NCBI GenBank assembly: GCA_015179125.1
Contig: WHVA01000016.1
Span: 124,001-188,000 of the forward strand
Direction of reading: 5' to 3'
Source of the DNA: Gautieria morchelliformis
Taxonomy: Eukaryota; Basidiomycota; Agaricomycetes; Gomphales; Gomphaceae
Length of the DNA stretch: 64,000 nucleotides
In this document: positions 42,085 to 51,867 of the stretch, piece after piece
Position numbering within the stretch: position 1 is the stretch's first letter
How the letters are laid out: each line of letters starts with the position of its first letter
The notes under the pieces: model-generated
Told to the model about the DNA's origin: nothing
Seen by the model: the letters and a program-made list of their open reading frames with translations, nothing else
The model's database searches: none
Translations under genes and position numbers: made by a program

Positions 42085-42717
42085 TCAGTACAGTTTGTTT
42101 TTCTTGCCTTTGCCTCTCTTGTTCTTTGGGGCTGACTTTTCCTCCTCTTTTGCCTTCTTTGCGGAATGCGCGTTGACCTGCTCGGTCAACTCACCGATTA
42201 TCTCATCCATATGCTGCATACGTCCCTCGATCTTGACCTGGTCCTGTTCCTGGCTCTCCACGGTAGCAGCAAGTTCTTCATGGGCCGTTTGAAGAGTTTT
42301 TATTTGTTGCTGTATGTCCTCCCCAATGTTTATGGCCTTTTTGACGCGATTCTCAAGCGCCGGCAACGAAACCGACTCGAGGATGTGACCATTCGACTTC
42401 ATTGCGGCAACTGTAGCCTGCAGTTTGGTCAGCGCATTGGTAAGACTTTTCATACCTGTTATTCCTTTGTTGCCTGCTAATACACCTTGCTGGACCCTCA
42501 CAGACCCAGCCACTGACCCGGAGGAAGCACCAGCTAGGATCGGTGCTGGACACATGAAAGTGTATTTCGGTTTTGGTGAGATAGACCTATTCTCATCTTC
42601 AGCTGCTTCCTCTTCACCTCTATCTTTGTCCAGCTTTCTTTTCAATGACCTAGAAGCCGGATGCGGTGGGAAAATCGCGCCAGTACAGCGCGGCGTAGCA
42701 AACGGCTGTTTAGGCAT
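42085..42717 (-). CDS. Coiled-coil protein, 210 aa, unknown function
   Basis: Intact single-exon ORF from ATG 42717. N-terminus MPKQPFATPRCTGAIFPP, then a basic/acidic stretch KRKLDKDRGEEEAAEDE. The C-terminal half is predicted coiled coil (heptad-like IGEDIQQQIKTLQTAHEELA and EGRMQHMDEIIGELTEQV), with a Lys-rich tail ending KNKRGKGKKNKLY that could be a nuclear signal. No catalytic motif. It converges with the tnp2-like fragment, the two stops lying within about 10 nt, so it may be an accessory gene of that transposon, though this is inference from position only. It resembles coiled-coil remnants at 58500-60142 in style, not in recognised sequence. Confidence 0.5.
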   Translation of the reverse strand: MPKQPFATPRCTGAIFPPHPASRSLKRKLDKDRGEEEAAEDENRSISPKPKYTFMCPAPILAGASSGSVAGSVRVQQGVLAGNKGITGMKSLTNALTKLQATVAAMKSNGHILESVSLPALENRVKKAINIGEDIQQQIKTLQTAHEELAATVESQEQDQVKIEGRMQHMDEIIGELTEQVNAHSAKKAKEEEKSAPKNKRGKGKKNKLY

Positions 42718-43516
42718 CAGGAAGAAGATAAATCACCCTTTCAACGATTAAGTCACACTAGGTAAGCTGTATTTACTTATATAGTTCTACTCATACCTTC
42801 TGCAGAAGGTACTAACCTTTTTGAGACAACTCCACTCAACGTCCGCTGCGCACACGCACGCGCATGCCTTCATTCTCAGATTATTTCTACATGTGTATAA
42901 TTTAAATACATTGATCTACAAGAAATCTCAACCAGCTGTAATAGCTGGCTCCCAGATGTGACATGCTGTGTGCACGGGACAGCGGTCGTGCGGTTGCCAA
43001 GACAGCAGCCAAGAGCACGGAAAGAAGACGGCAAGGCGTAGAGTCGAGAATATCATTTGAGATACAGCTCTGAGCTGTATCTCAAAAGTATAGGGAGATC
43101 ACGCGTGGTCAAAATCTTTTTAGATTGAGATTTCGTGAGCCGAACGCCCCAAAATCAAAAAAGATTTCGCAAGATTGCGAAATCGTGGTTTCTTCACTTT
43201 TTGGTGAGAGATCACCAAAATCCATTTTCGTGGTCTGGTTACCGAACGCGCCCTTAACTCTCACTCCTTTCTTCTATTTTATGCATCACCGCAGATACTG
43301 TACATAAGGGCCCGTTCGGCGCCCGCGAATCGATGCGCAAGGGCGAAGTAGTTCGGATATAAGTAGGGTAGATAAATTCAAACTAATTTTCACTTTCTGT
43401 GCAACTTGAACCAGCCGAACACCTCAGTTCTCAACACATTTTTAATGTGTCGGCAGACCAACTGCCGGTAAATATTATAATACCATGATTATGTGAGCAG
43501 AAGCGTTTGACACGCC
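42718..43516. other. Non-coding: long palindrome and back-to-back Harbinger-like termini
   Basis: 43056-43086 is a near-perfect palindrome, 15-bp arms TTTGAGATACAGCTC around one T. A second hairpin is GATTTCGCAA/TTGCGAAATC at 43155-43176. CCGAACGCGCCC at 43242-43253 is followed by TTA, and GGGCCCGTTCGGC at 43308-43320 is preceded by TAA. These read as the right end of one TIR element and the left end of another, with the 3-bp TTA/TAA duplications used by PIF/Harbinger. The second is probably the left end of the Harbinger element that starts coding at 43517. Confidence 0.45.
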
Positions 43517-44848
43517 ATGGTCTCTTCCCTGGCTTCTCAGAACAGGAGGGCCGACCATGAGGCACATAGACAGAGGAAAAGGCATGCAGCCATGGTTGCC
43601 ATCATGGCGGCATGTGCTGGGGCCTCATTCTATGCTGGAGTACTAGACTCCAAGGCCTACCATACATCCATTCTAACCGGAAGAATGTGGGTTCAGGAGT
43701 TACTCGATGGAAACCCTGAACGAATCCGCAATCAATTGGGAATGAGAAAACATGTCTTCAAACAGCTCATCCGCCAGCTCTTTTTAACTACCAGTGCCTA
43801 TCATACTCGCCACATTGATCTCAGCGAGCAGGTCGCTATTTTCTTATATACAGTCGTCACCAATCTATCAAATCGAAAGGTTGCTGAACGCTTCCAGAGG
43901 AGTGGAGACACAGTTTCTAAGTGAGCTGGTATTTTATCATGCCGGACTACACGATTTACTGACTACACAGGTGCTTCCACTGTATATTGAATGCAATTAC
44001 CAGCCCAGCATTCTATAATACCTATGTCAAGCTTCCTGATGCGGATTCGTTGGTTGAGACCTACATTGCCGATAACCCAAAATTATTCCCCTTTTTCAAG
44101 GATGCGATTGGGGCTCTTGATGGCACGCATATCCTAGCTCGACCATCTAGTGGTAATCGTGCTCGTTACCGAAACCGGAAAGGTGCACTGTCACAGAACG
44201 TGCTAGCTGCCTGCACATTTGACATGCACTTTTCCTACGTACTCAGTGGCTGGGAAGGCAGTGCGGCTGACAGTGAAGTATTTCAAGACGCACGTTGTCG
44301 TGACTTTCACATTCCCGAAGGGAAATATTACCTGGCAGATGCAGGTTATGCCATCTGTGATGCTGTCCTAGTACCTTTTCGTGGTGTACGGTATCACCTC
44401 CGTGAGTGGGAAGCTAGTAATCTTCGGTAAGTTGGTTCAGCATCCCTGCAAGGCATATAAAGATTACCTTGACCACAGGCCGGTTACCTACAAGGAGCTC
44501 TATAACCTCAGACATGCACAAGCTCGGAATATCATCGAAAGAATATTTGGAGTAACGAAGAAACGCTTTGCTATCCTCCGTTGGTCCAATGACTTCAGTG
44601 TACAAACCCAAGCCAAATTGGTACCTGCATGCGCAGTAGTACACAATTTTATTAGAACCTACGACCCTAGCGATGACCCAGAACCATGGGTGCCGGATGT
44701 TGTTCTGCCTCAAAACACAGGATCTTTGGGAGTGGGTGCAATTGACGCCGCAGAAACACGAAGGGCTACTGAGCGAAGAGAGAAGCTTTCCCAGGAGATG
44801 TGGTGCAGCTACCAAAATGAGTTAGGCAGTCGTCGCACTCATTTCTAA
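43517..44848 (+). CDS. PIF/Harbinger transposase (DDE_Tnp_4), three exons, intact
   Basis: Exons 43517-43920, 43971-44426 and 44479-44848, introns of 50 and 52 bp with GTGAGC...CACAG and GTAAGT...CACAG. The spliced length is 1230 nt, giving 409 residues in an unbroken frame. The N-terminal helix-turn-helix region contains MRKHVFKQLIRQLFL and VATNLSNRKVAERFQ-like sequence (VVTNLSNRKVAERF). The catalytic triad is visible as D in ALDGTHI, D in YYLADAGYAI and E in ARNIIERIFGVTKKRF. The enzyme cuts and pastes its element at TWA targets, usually together with a Myb/SANT-like partner encoded in the same element. The likely partner is the convergent ORF at 44931-45360. The start was chosen as the first ATG, just before the conserved region. 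No nonsense or frame break was found, unlike in the copy at 54.1 kb. Confidence 0.9.
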
Positions 44849-44930
44849 CTTACCAAATTATAGCACATTGTGATAAATCTCAAGACACATTGCATAGCGC
44901 TGTGATTGAAGGCCGCTGCATTACAAAAAC

Positions 44931-45490
44931 CTACTGCGAAAACATTTGGAAATTGAGGGTAGCAGTGTCTGCCGCTGCCCTAATCTCACGCGTTAGCCAC
45001 TTGGATCTCAAATCCTTACGCAATGCCAGGTACGTTGTAGTGAGCTTGGGGTCACGCTGAAAAAGACCGATGGCATCTAAAACCTCATCATCATCAGATA
45101 TCTCTGCCTGGACAGTGGTTATGGCGTTGGTCATTCGTTCTGGTGATGTCAGTCCCACACTCGCTGCCGTGGTACTTGATGCGAGGCTCCCGGCCATAGC
45201 CACAATTGCATTTGACATTGCAAACAGACCATCGGCACCTGACCTGCGGTTCCGCTTAACCGGCATACTACCAGAATCTTGAGCCCGGCGCTTGAGCCCA
45301 TGGCTAGGTGTCGATGCTGTCACCGAGGAGCTGGATAACGCATGCTGCAACAGCACGCGGCTGAGTTAACTATGCAGAGAGCAGTAAAATAGACATACAT
45401 TTAATTGTGCCCCACTGTCCTCATGATACTCAATGTCACCCTCCCCATCTCCATCTGACCCACCCTGATTAGAATCAGCAAATATATTTC
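44931..45490 (-). pseudogene. Harbinger accessory (Myb/SANT-like) protein, N-terminally truncated
   Basis: The C-terminal exon (minus strand, 45360-44931) contains SPERMTNAITTVQAEISDDD, VLDAIGLFQRDPKLTTTYLA and LRSKWLTREI. This is the helical tail typical of the Myb/SANT-like second protein of fungal Harbinger elements, which binds the element ends and brings the transposase to the nucleus. An upstream acidic piece (DSNQGGSDGDGEGDIEYHED, 45473-45408) is separated by a probable intron at 45398-45361, although the obvious splice does not keep frame. The DNA-binding N-terminus is missing: at about 45490 the sequence passes into the duplicated methyltransferase segment. The transposon therefore seems cut at its right end. 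Confidence 0.6.
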
Positions 45491-45570
45491 CGTTGGATGA
45501 ATCCCGAGCCCGCAGATATGGCAGTCAGCGCACAAAAAAAGAAGCAGTTACGCACCCCTCACGCTCGACC

Positions 45571-46371
45571 ATGCCAAAGGCAACGGCTGTCTACACTTAT
45601 GGACACCGCGATTCTTCAGTGCGTGTGCACACCTGGCGCACCGCCGCCAGCCGGATATCTACTGGAATATCTTCTCTTGGGTATGAGAATACTTGACGTA
45701 GGCTGTGGGCCTGGTACAGTCACTGCCGACATCGCCTCTCTTGCCCCCAAGGGACATGTCACCGGCCTCGAATATGCGCCTGAAGTCCTTACGCAGGCTC
45801 GGAGCACGGCCGCCAACCGTGGGTTCACAAACATTGAATTTGTTGTTGGCGATGTGAATGGGCTTGATTTCCATGACGGTACGTTCGACCTCGTCCATGC
45901 CCACCAGGTCCTCGTGCACGTCGGGGATCCCGTGCAGGCCTTGCGTGAGATGCGCCGCGTCGCTAAACCCGGTTGCTGTCCGCGACTCTGATCTTACAGC
46001 CATGGCCTGGTACCACGAAAGCAAAGGGCTGTCAGACTGGTCTACTTCAATGCACGAGCGTATCGTTCGCTCCAATGGGGCTGAACCGAATGCTGGACGC
46101 AGGCTGCATGTCTGGACACGCTTGGCGGGAATTGGCCCGACTGGCATGACGGCTATCGCAAGTACGTGGTACTACTACACCCCAGAGGAGGAGCGCTCGT
46201 GGTGGAGTGGCCTCTGGGCTGAGCGTGTCGTCGCTACGCAGAACTGTGGTATCAGGTGGATATGGCACTGAACAGGACCTGGTCTGCATTGCATAAGTGT
46301 GGTGAGACTGGGGTGCGAATGAGGTTAACTGGTCCGCTGTGCTGCATGGGGAGATTATCTGTCGCGTTTGA
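45571..46371 (+). pseudogene. SAM-dependent methyltransferase (UbiE-like), copy 1, broken
   Basis: ATG at 45571 gives MPKATAVYTYGHRDSSVRVHTWRTAA. A 5-bp deletion near 45645 shifts the frame to PAGYLLE..., which carries the SAM-binding motif ILDVGCGPGTVTAD, then HVTGLEYAPEVL, VVGDVNGLDF and FDLVHAHQVLVHVGDPVQAL. A second deletion at about 45972 (GGTTGCTG in place of GGTGGAATTGTTGTTG) shifts it again before DLTAMAWYHESKGLSDW, and a third change precedes the C-terminus, which ends VAFD-like at 46369-46371. Intact relatives are about 270-280 residues and methylate small molecules; the substrate is unknown. Copy 2 is intact at both of the main lesion sites. Confidence 0.88.
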
Positions 46372-46623
46372 CCGACACACTCACCTACTCGTGCTGCTAT
46401 TGTCCTAGGAAAGGATCAGGAGGGGATCCAGAGTGCAAGCACATTGACTGTGAATGCCACGAGATGTGGTGGTAGTGTACTTCACATGCGTACACTATGG
46501 CTGAACTCGAACTCCCGTGGAAAATCAAGCCCTCGGCGAGCTGTCAGCGCGCTGAGAATTCGGCCCAGCCTGGGACGCAAATGGCAAGTCATAGACGCAG
46601 AAATTGTTTTTCCTTCCGGACGA

Positions 46624-47247
46624 TCATCCTGCCCTGTCACCACTCATCTTCGGCTGTTTGAAAGCTCCAGGACTCGGAATACACTCGACAGGGAAGCGAT
46701 CAATGCATAGATAGGTCTTCCTTGGCATCACTTCGGTCCACCTCGGGTTTTCTGGCATTTCATTATTAGCACAGAGGAGCCTGAGGACCCTGCCAGCAGC
46801 ATGAGGATGACCTTCTGGCATCAGTTTGCACGGTCTCGTCGTATGTACTGCTGCTTGTTCAATGGCGAAACGCAAGTTGCTCAACAAAGTATGACCCGGT
46901 GATTGGTGAGCTGGGTTACAGTAAGCCTTGAAGAACATATACGGACGAGGCCTGCCTGCTTCATCCTTTATGTTGCCCATGCTGAACTGAGCCCAGCGCG
47001 GGTCGCCTAAGTAAGGTTTTATGGCCAAGATAAAGAAACCGTTCAGCGGGACGCCTGTCTGAGAGCCTTCTTCATGTTGAAGAGCGTGTAACAGCAGTTG
47101 GCCCAAGGGACCTGCAGAATGGTTGGTACCGGTAATGAAGCTCATACGGCCTTTCCACGTGTGGACGCTTTGTGGTTGATATGAATGAAGGCGTGTGTCC
47201 AGGATGCTGTCATATATGAGGGTAAAACCCCGCAGCCTAGGGTCCAC
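46624..47247 (-). CDS. Hypothetical protein ORF, 207 aa, opposite the methyltransferase
   Basis: ORF from ATG 47247 (MDPRLRGFTLIYDSILD), with WKGRMSFITGTNHSAGPLGQ, GVPLNGFFILAIKPYLGDPR, MFFKAYCNPAHQSPGHTLL and RKTYLCIDRFPVECIPSPG. Amino-acid composition is that of a real globular protein and the frame is free of stops. It converges on the methyltransferase. I do not recognise the family; upstream exons are possible. The matching stretch in the duplicated copy (about 52935-53430) has lost long pieces and its frame, which suggests this is a gene that was functional before the duplication and survived longer here. Confidence 0.5.
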   Translation of the reverse strand: MDPRLRGFTLIYDSILDTRLHSYQPQSVHTWKGRMSFITGTNHSAGPLGQLLLHALQHEEGSQTGVPLNGFFILAIKPYLGDPRWAQFSMGNIKDEAGRPRPYMFFKAYCNPAHQSPGHTLLSNLRFAIEQAAVHTTRPCKLMPEGHPHAAGRVLRLLCANNEMPENPRWTEVMPRKTYLCIDRFPVECIPSPGAFKQPKMSGDRAG

Positions 47248-47677
47248 AGGTTTGCTCGGGCAGTTTGAGTCTTTGAGTTGTTCCGTTCACAGTAACTTAC
47301 GTGCCAAAATGGAGGCTTGCTACCACGCTTGCTGGGATAGGGCCTTCAGTCGCGAGCTGAGAAGTCACTTGTCACAAGCAGAAGGTGCTGGTCAGAAAAG
47401 CTGACCAGGCATTTACCAGCGACTGGTGCCAGTGGCAAGTCTCGCCCAAAGCTACCCTTGGTCGGGCATCGCACTCTCGGCTAGAAAGACTGTTGCATGG
47501 CAAATAATCAAGTTACTTACTTCTGGCAGCAGTTGTGCAGGCGCGCTCTGTTGGATGGTGCATGGCGAACCTGGAGAATATTCTTCAGCCGGAGGTGGTC
47601 TCCAGCGCTAACATAAAATAATTACATAACACATCCAATTGAACGCGCGTATCTTGGACGTCCCCTCATACCTTGGC

Positions 47678-50600
47678 ATGGACGCCGCCGCCAGCGCCAT
47701 CGTCATCACCATCGCCTGGGCGATCTCGAGGACCGCCATCGCCATCGCCATCGAGTATAAGAGCGACATTCCACTCGGAGTACGTACTATCCGACGACGT
47801 CTATTACTGAGTTCCAACTTATGATTTCCGAGAGGATTGCGCGAATGTCTCCGTTCTATTAGGATGGTCAGATTCCCCAGGAAAACCTGTCGAGACTGGT
47901 GACCTAGTTGACAAGACATCCCAGCGGCACGCCGCCGCAGCGTCTGATCCGGCAGAGACATTGGCTCCATCTGACACCGACGATCGGATAGAACGCGGTC
48001 ATCAGGAAGGTCCGGAGGCCACAATTTCATCGTTCAGAGAAACACTTGTTGTGGAACCTGCGCCGCATTCTGATCCAGCCATCTCCCTCGCCACCCTTGG
48101 AACACGATTTAACGCTGGTGAACAGGAGGACTTGAATGCGACGATTTCACTTTATCGAGAGGCACTCCACCTGCAACCCGCACCGCATCCTGACCGATCC
48201 TCCTCCCTCAGCAACATCGCAACTGCGCTCTCGAGACGGTTTGAGCAGTACGGTCAACACGAAGACCTGGAGGAGGCGATTTCATTGCATCGAGAAGCAC
48301 TCGAGCTGCGACCTGCACCGCATGCTGACCGATCCTCCTCCCTCGACAACCTCGCAAGTGATTTATGCAGACGGTTTGAGCAGTCCGGTCGACACGAAGA
48401 CCTGGATGAGACGATTGCATTGTATCGAGAAGCACTCGAGCTGCTCCCTGCCCCGCATCCTCGCCGATCCAACTCCCTCAACGGCATCGCAATTACGCTC
48501 TCGAGACGGTTTGAGCTGTCCAGTCGACAGGAAGACTTGGAGGAGGCGATTTCATTGCATCGAGAAGCGCTCGAGCTGCGACCTGCACCGCATCCTAAGC
48601 GATCCTTCTCCCTTAACAACATCGCAGGTGATTTCTGGAGACGGTTTGAGCAGTCCGGTCGACCCGAAGACCTGGATGAGGCGGTTTCATTGTGTCGAGA
48701 AGCACTCGAACTGCGACATGCACCCGATCCTGAGCGACCCACCTCCCTCAACAACCTCGCAACTGCGCTCTCGGCACGGTTTGAGCTGTCCGGTCGACAG
48801 GAAGACCTGGACGAGGCGATTTCATTGCATCGAGAAGCGCTCGAGCTGCGACCTGCACCGCATCCTGAGCGATCCTCCCGCCTCAACAACATCGCAGCTC
48901 TTTTATTGACACGGCTTGAGCAGTCGGCTCGACACGAAGACCTGGATGAGGCGATTTCATTGTGTACAGAAGCACTCGAACTGCGACATGCACCGGATGC
49001 TGACCGAGCCGCCTCCCTCAACAACCTCGCAACTGCGCTCTCGACACTGTTTGAGCAGTCTGGTCGACACGAAGACCTGGATAAGGCGATTTCATTGTAT
49101 CGAGAAGCAGTCGAGCTGCTCCCGGCACCGCATCCTCGCCGATCCTCCGCCCTCAACAACACCGCAGTTGCTTTACGGCTACGGTTTTTGGCGTCCGGTC
49201 GACAGGAAGACCTGGAGGAGGAGATTTCATTGCGTCGAGAAGCGCTCGAGCTGCTCCCTGCACCGCATCCTGACCGATTCTCCTCCCTAGACAACATCGC
49301 AATTGCGCTCTGGAGATACTTTAAGGAGTACGGTCGAGGTGAAGACCTGGATGAGGCAATTTCATTGGATCGAGAAGCACTCGAGCTGCGACCTGCACCG
49401 CATCCTGAACGATCCATCCCCCTCAACAACATCGCAGTTTCTTTACGGACACGGTTTCAGGCGTCGGGTCGACAGGAAGACCTGGACGAGGCGATTTCAT
49501 TGTATCAAGAAGCAGTCGAGCTGCTCCCGGCACCCCATCCTCGCCGATCCTCCGCCCTCAACAACATCGCAGATACTTTACGGCTACGGTTTTTGGCGTC
49601 CGGTCGACAGGAAGACCTGGAGGAGGAGATTTCATTGCGTCGAGAAGCGCTCGAGCTGCTCCCTGCACCACATCCTGACCGATTCTCCTCCCTAGACAAC
49701 ATCGCAATTGCGCTCTGGAGATGCTTTAAGGAGTACGGTCGAGGTGAAGACCTGGATGAGGCAATTTCATTGGATCGAGAAGCACTCGAGCTGCTCCCTG
49801 CACCGCATCCTGAGCGATCCACCTCCCTCAACAACCTCGCAACTGCGCTCTCGGCACGGTTTGAGCTGTCCGGTCGACAGGAAGACCTGGACGAGGCGAT
49901 TTCATTGCATCGAGAAGCGCTCGAGCTGCGACCTGCACCGCATCCTGACCGATCCGCCTCCCTCAACGATATCGCAGGTGATTTATGGACACGCTTTGTG
50001 GCGTCCGGTCGACAGGAAGACCTGGATGAGGAAATTTCATTGCATCGAGAAGAACTCGAGCTGCGACCTGCACCGCATCCCGAGCGATCCACCTCCCTCA
50101 GCAACATCGCAGCTTCTTTAGGGGCACGGTTTGAGGCGTCCGGTCGACAGGAAGACTTGGAGGAGGCGATTTCATTGCATCGAGAAGCGCTGGAGCTGCG
50201 ACCTGCACCGCATCCTGAGCGATCCGCCTCCCTCACCAACACCGCACTTCCTTTATGGACACGGTTTGAGCAGTTCGGTCGACACGCAGACCTGGATGAG
50301 GCGATTTCATTGCAGCGAGAAGCACTCGAGCTGCGACCTGCGCCACATCCCGACCGCTCCGCCTCCCTCACCGACATCGCAGCTGCTTTAACGACACGCT
50401 TTGTGGTGTCCGGTCGACAGGAAGACCTGGAGGAGGCGACCTTATTGCAACGAGAAGCACTCGAGCTGCGACCTGCACCGCTTCCTGACCAATCCTCCTC
50501 CCTCAAGAACATCGCAGGTGATTTAGGGACACGGTTTGAGCAGTCCGGTCGCCGCGAAGACCTGGATGAGGCGATTTCATTGTATCGAGAAGCACTTGAG

Positions 50601-50870
50601 CTGCGACCTGCACCGCATCCTGACCGATCCGCCTCCCTCAACAACATCGCAGATGATTTATGGACACGGTTTGAGCAGCCCGGTCGGCACGATGACCTGG
50701 ATGAGGCGATTTCGTTGTATCGAGGAGCACTTGAGCTGCTCCCGGCACCGTATCCTGGCCGATCCACCCCCCTCCACACCATCGCAGCTGCTTTACGGAC
50801 AGGGTTTGAGGTGTCCGGTCAACAGGAAGCCCCGGACGAGGCGATTTCATTTCATCATGCACATTCTTGA
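47678..50870 (+). CDS. TPR-repeat protein, about 21 repeats of 45 residues, no effector domain
   Basis: The main exon (47833-50870) is a run of near-identical 135-bp units, consensus EDLDEAISLHREALELRPAP followed by HPDRSSSLNNIAxALxxRFE. This is the 45-residue TPR variant abundant in mushrooms, usually placed before a CHAT protease domain or after an NTPase. Here it stops with SGQQEAPDEAISFHHAHS and no CHAT domain follows. No in-frame ATG opens the long ORF. An upstream exon 47678-47783 (MDAAASAIVITIAWAISRTA) with a 49-bp intron (GTACTA...CCGAG) joins in frame and would give 1047 residues. That first exon is tentative. TPR superhelices bind partner proteins. The gene sits between two dead methyltransferase copies. 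Units are so alike that unequal exchange must be frequent. Confidence 0.8.
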
Positions 50871-51867
50871 ACCATCGAGTCCTTCACCACGCCTGAGCCC
50901 GAGCCGAGACCACACAAGACTCCCACACACATGCATGAACTACGAGCCGAGCCGAGGCACACGAGTCAGACGCACATACGAGTAGCCAAGTACCCACACC
51001 GAGTGTCACCCACCTCATCCGTATTCACGACACAAATGATCCAATATACACGAGCCCCACTCATCAGTCCTATACACTATCACCTACCCCTGCGCCTTAC
51101 TCGTCGGGATGTCCGTCGAGCAACCATCCCTCGTCTTACCCTCAGGATGGATCGAGCACGCGAGCGGTGAAGCGGCTATTCGATGCCGGCGACATGTATG
51201 CGCCAGTTATACGTACTATACTGTACAATCCAAAGCCCGTTGATGCATGTTGTTGTGTAGCACTGCTCTAGTCCGATTTTGTCTTATCTCAAAATATATC
51301 AGCGTCGTTCGAACTGTATATAAATCAGCTTGATCCCCGAAACCACCTCCTCCCGGCGTTGAACGTTGAGCTTCGTTTAGGTGATGTCGATATTCTACAC
51401 AGGCAGACCTTAGATTAGGTCCTCTCGCGGGGGGAGATTATCAATCAATCTAAATGCTCGAAGCACAAGCGCTTATGGTGCACTCTAACTACACAAATAT
51501 AGTCGCTACCCTGTCCTAATAAAGATGACTGCGCAGAATAGAGACATTATGTAATGAACGAAGGGCATGGGGCGCCCGCGGATGCACTTGACCCCATACC
51601 GGGGCTGGAGACACGCACGGTTGTAGACCTGTCGCGCTATAGAAGATCGTTGCATCTCCGGGTTTCTATCTCTTGCCGCAGACGGATCCTGCTACTGGTC
51701 CTCCAGTAGCGGTCAGACTCCCGTATCTCTGGTGCGTTTTGCCCGCGGGTGCATCTAATTATATGGCGGTATGTTCACGCAAATACCGCTTGATGATTCC
51801 TGGGTGCGCAAATCTGGCGCGTCGTGTCTACAATAAGAAATTACTTACAGAAAGCTCTGTCAAGCTA
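50871..51867. other. Intergenic, no gene seen
   Basis: 50871-51170 looks like a 3' UTR of the TPR gene (CACACGAGTCAG-type low complexity). A short acceptor-like TTACTTACAG precedes the second methyltransferase at 51841-51850. No CHAT or NTPase motif found in any frame. Confidence 0.4.

Larger units (their letters stand above)
45552..47424. repeat. Segmental duplication, copy 1 (partner 51868-53609)
   Basis: Starts near CGCACCCCTCACGCTCGACCATGCC and ends near TTTACCAGCGACT. The partner is in the same orientation about 6.3 kb away. Most of the segment aligns at roughly 85-90% by eye, with small and medium deletions in the partner. Confidence 0.88.

Noticed and set aside
48254..49432. Ser/Arg-rich minus-strand ORF of 392 residues (and another at 49505-50782, 425 residues)
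   Set aside because: Antisense shadow of the 135-bp TPR units; it stays open only because the unit is repeated in phase.
48136..50391. Series of plus-strand ORFs rich in MRRFHCIEKHSSCDLHRI
   Set aside because: Alternate reading frame of the same TPR repeats, with periodic stops.
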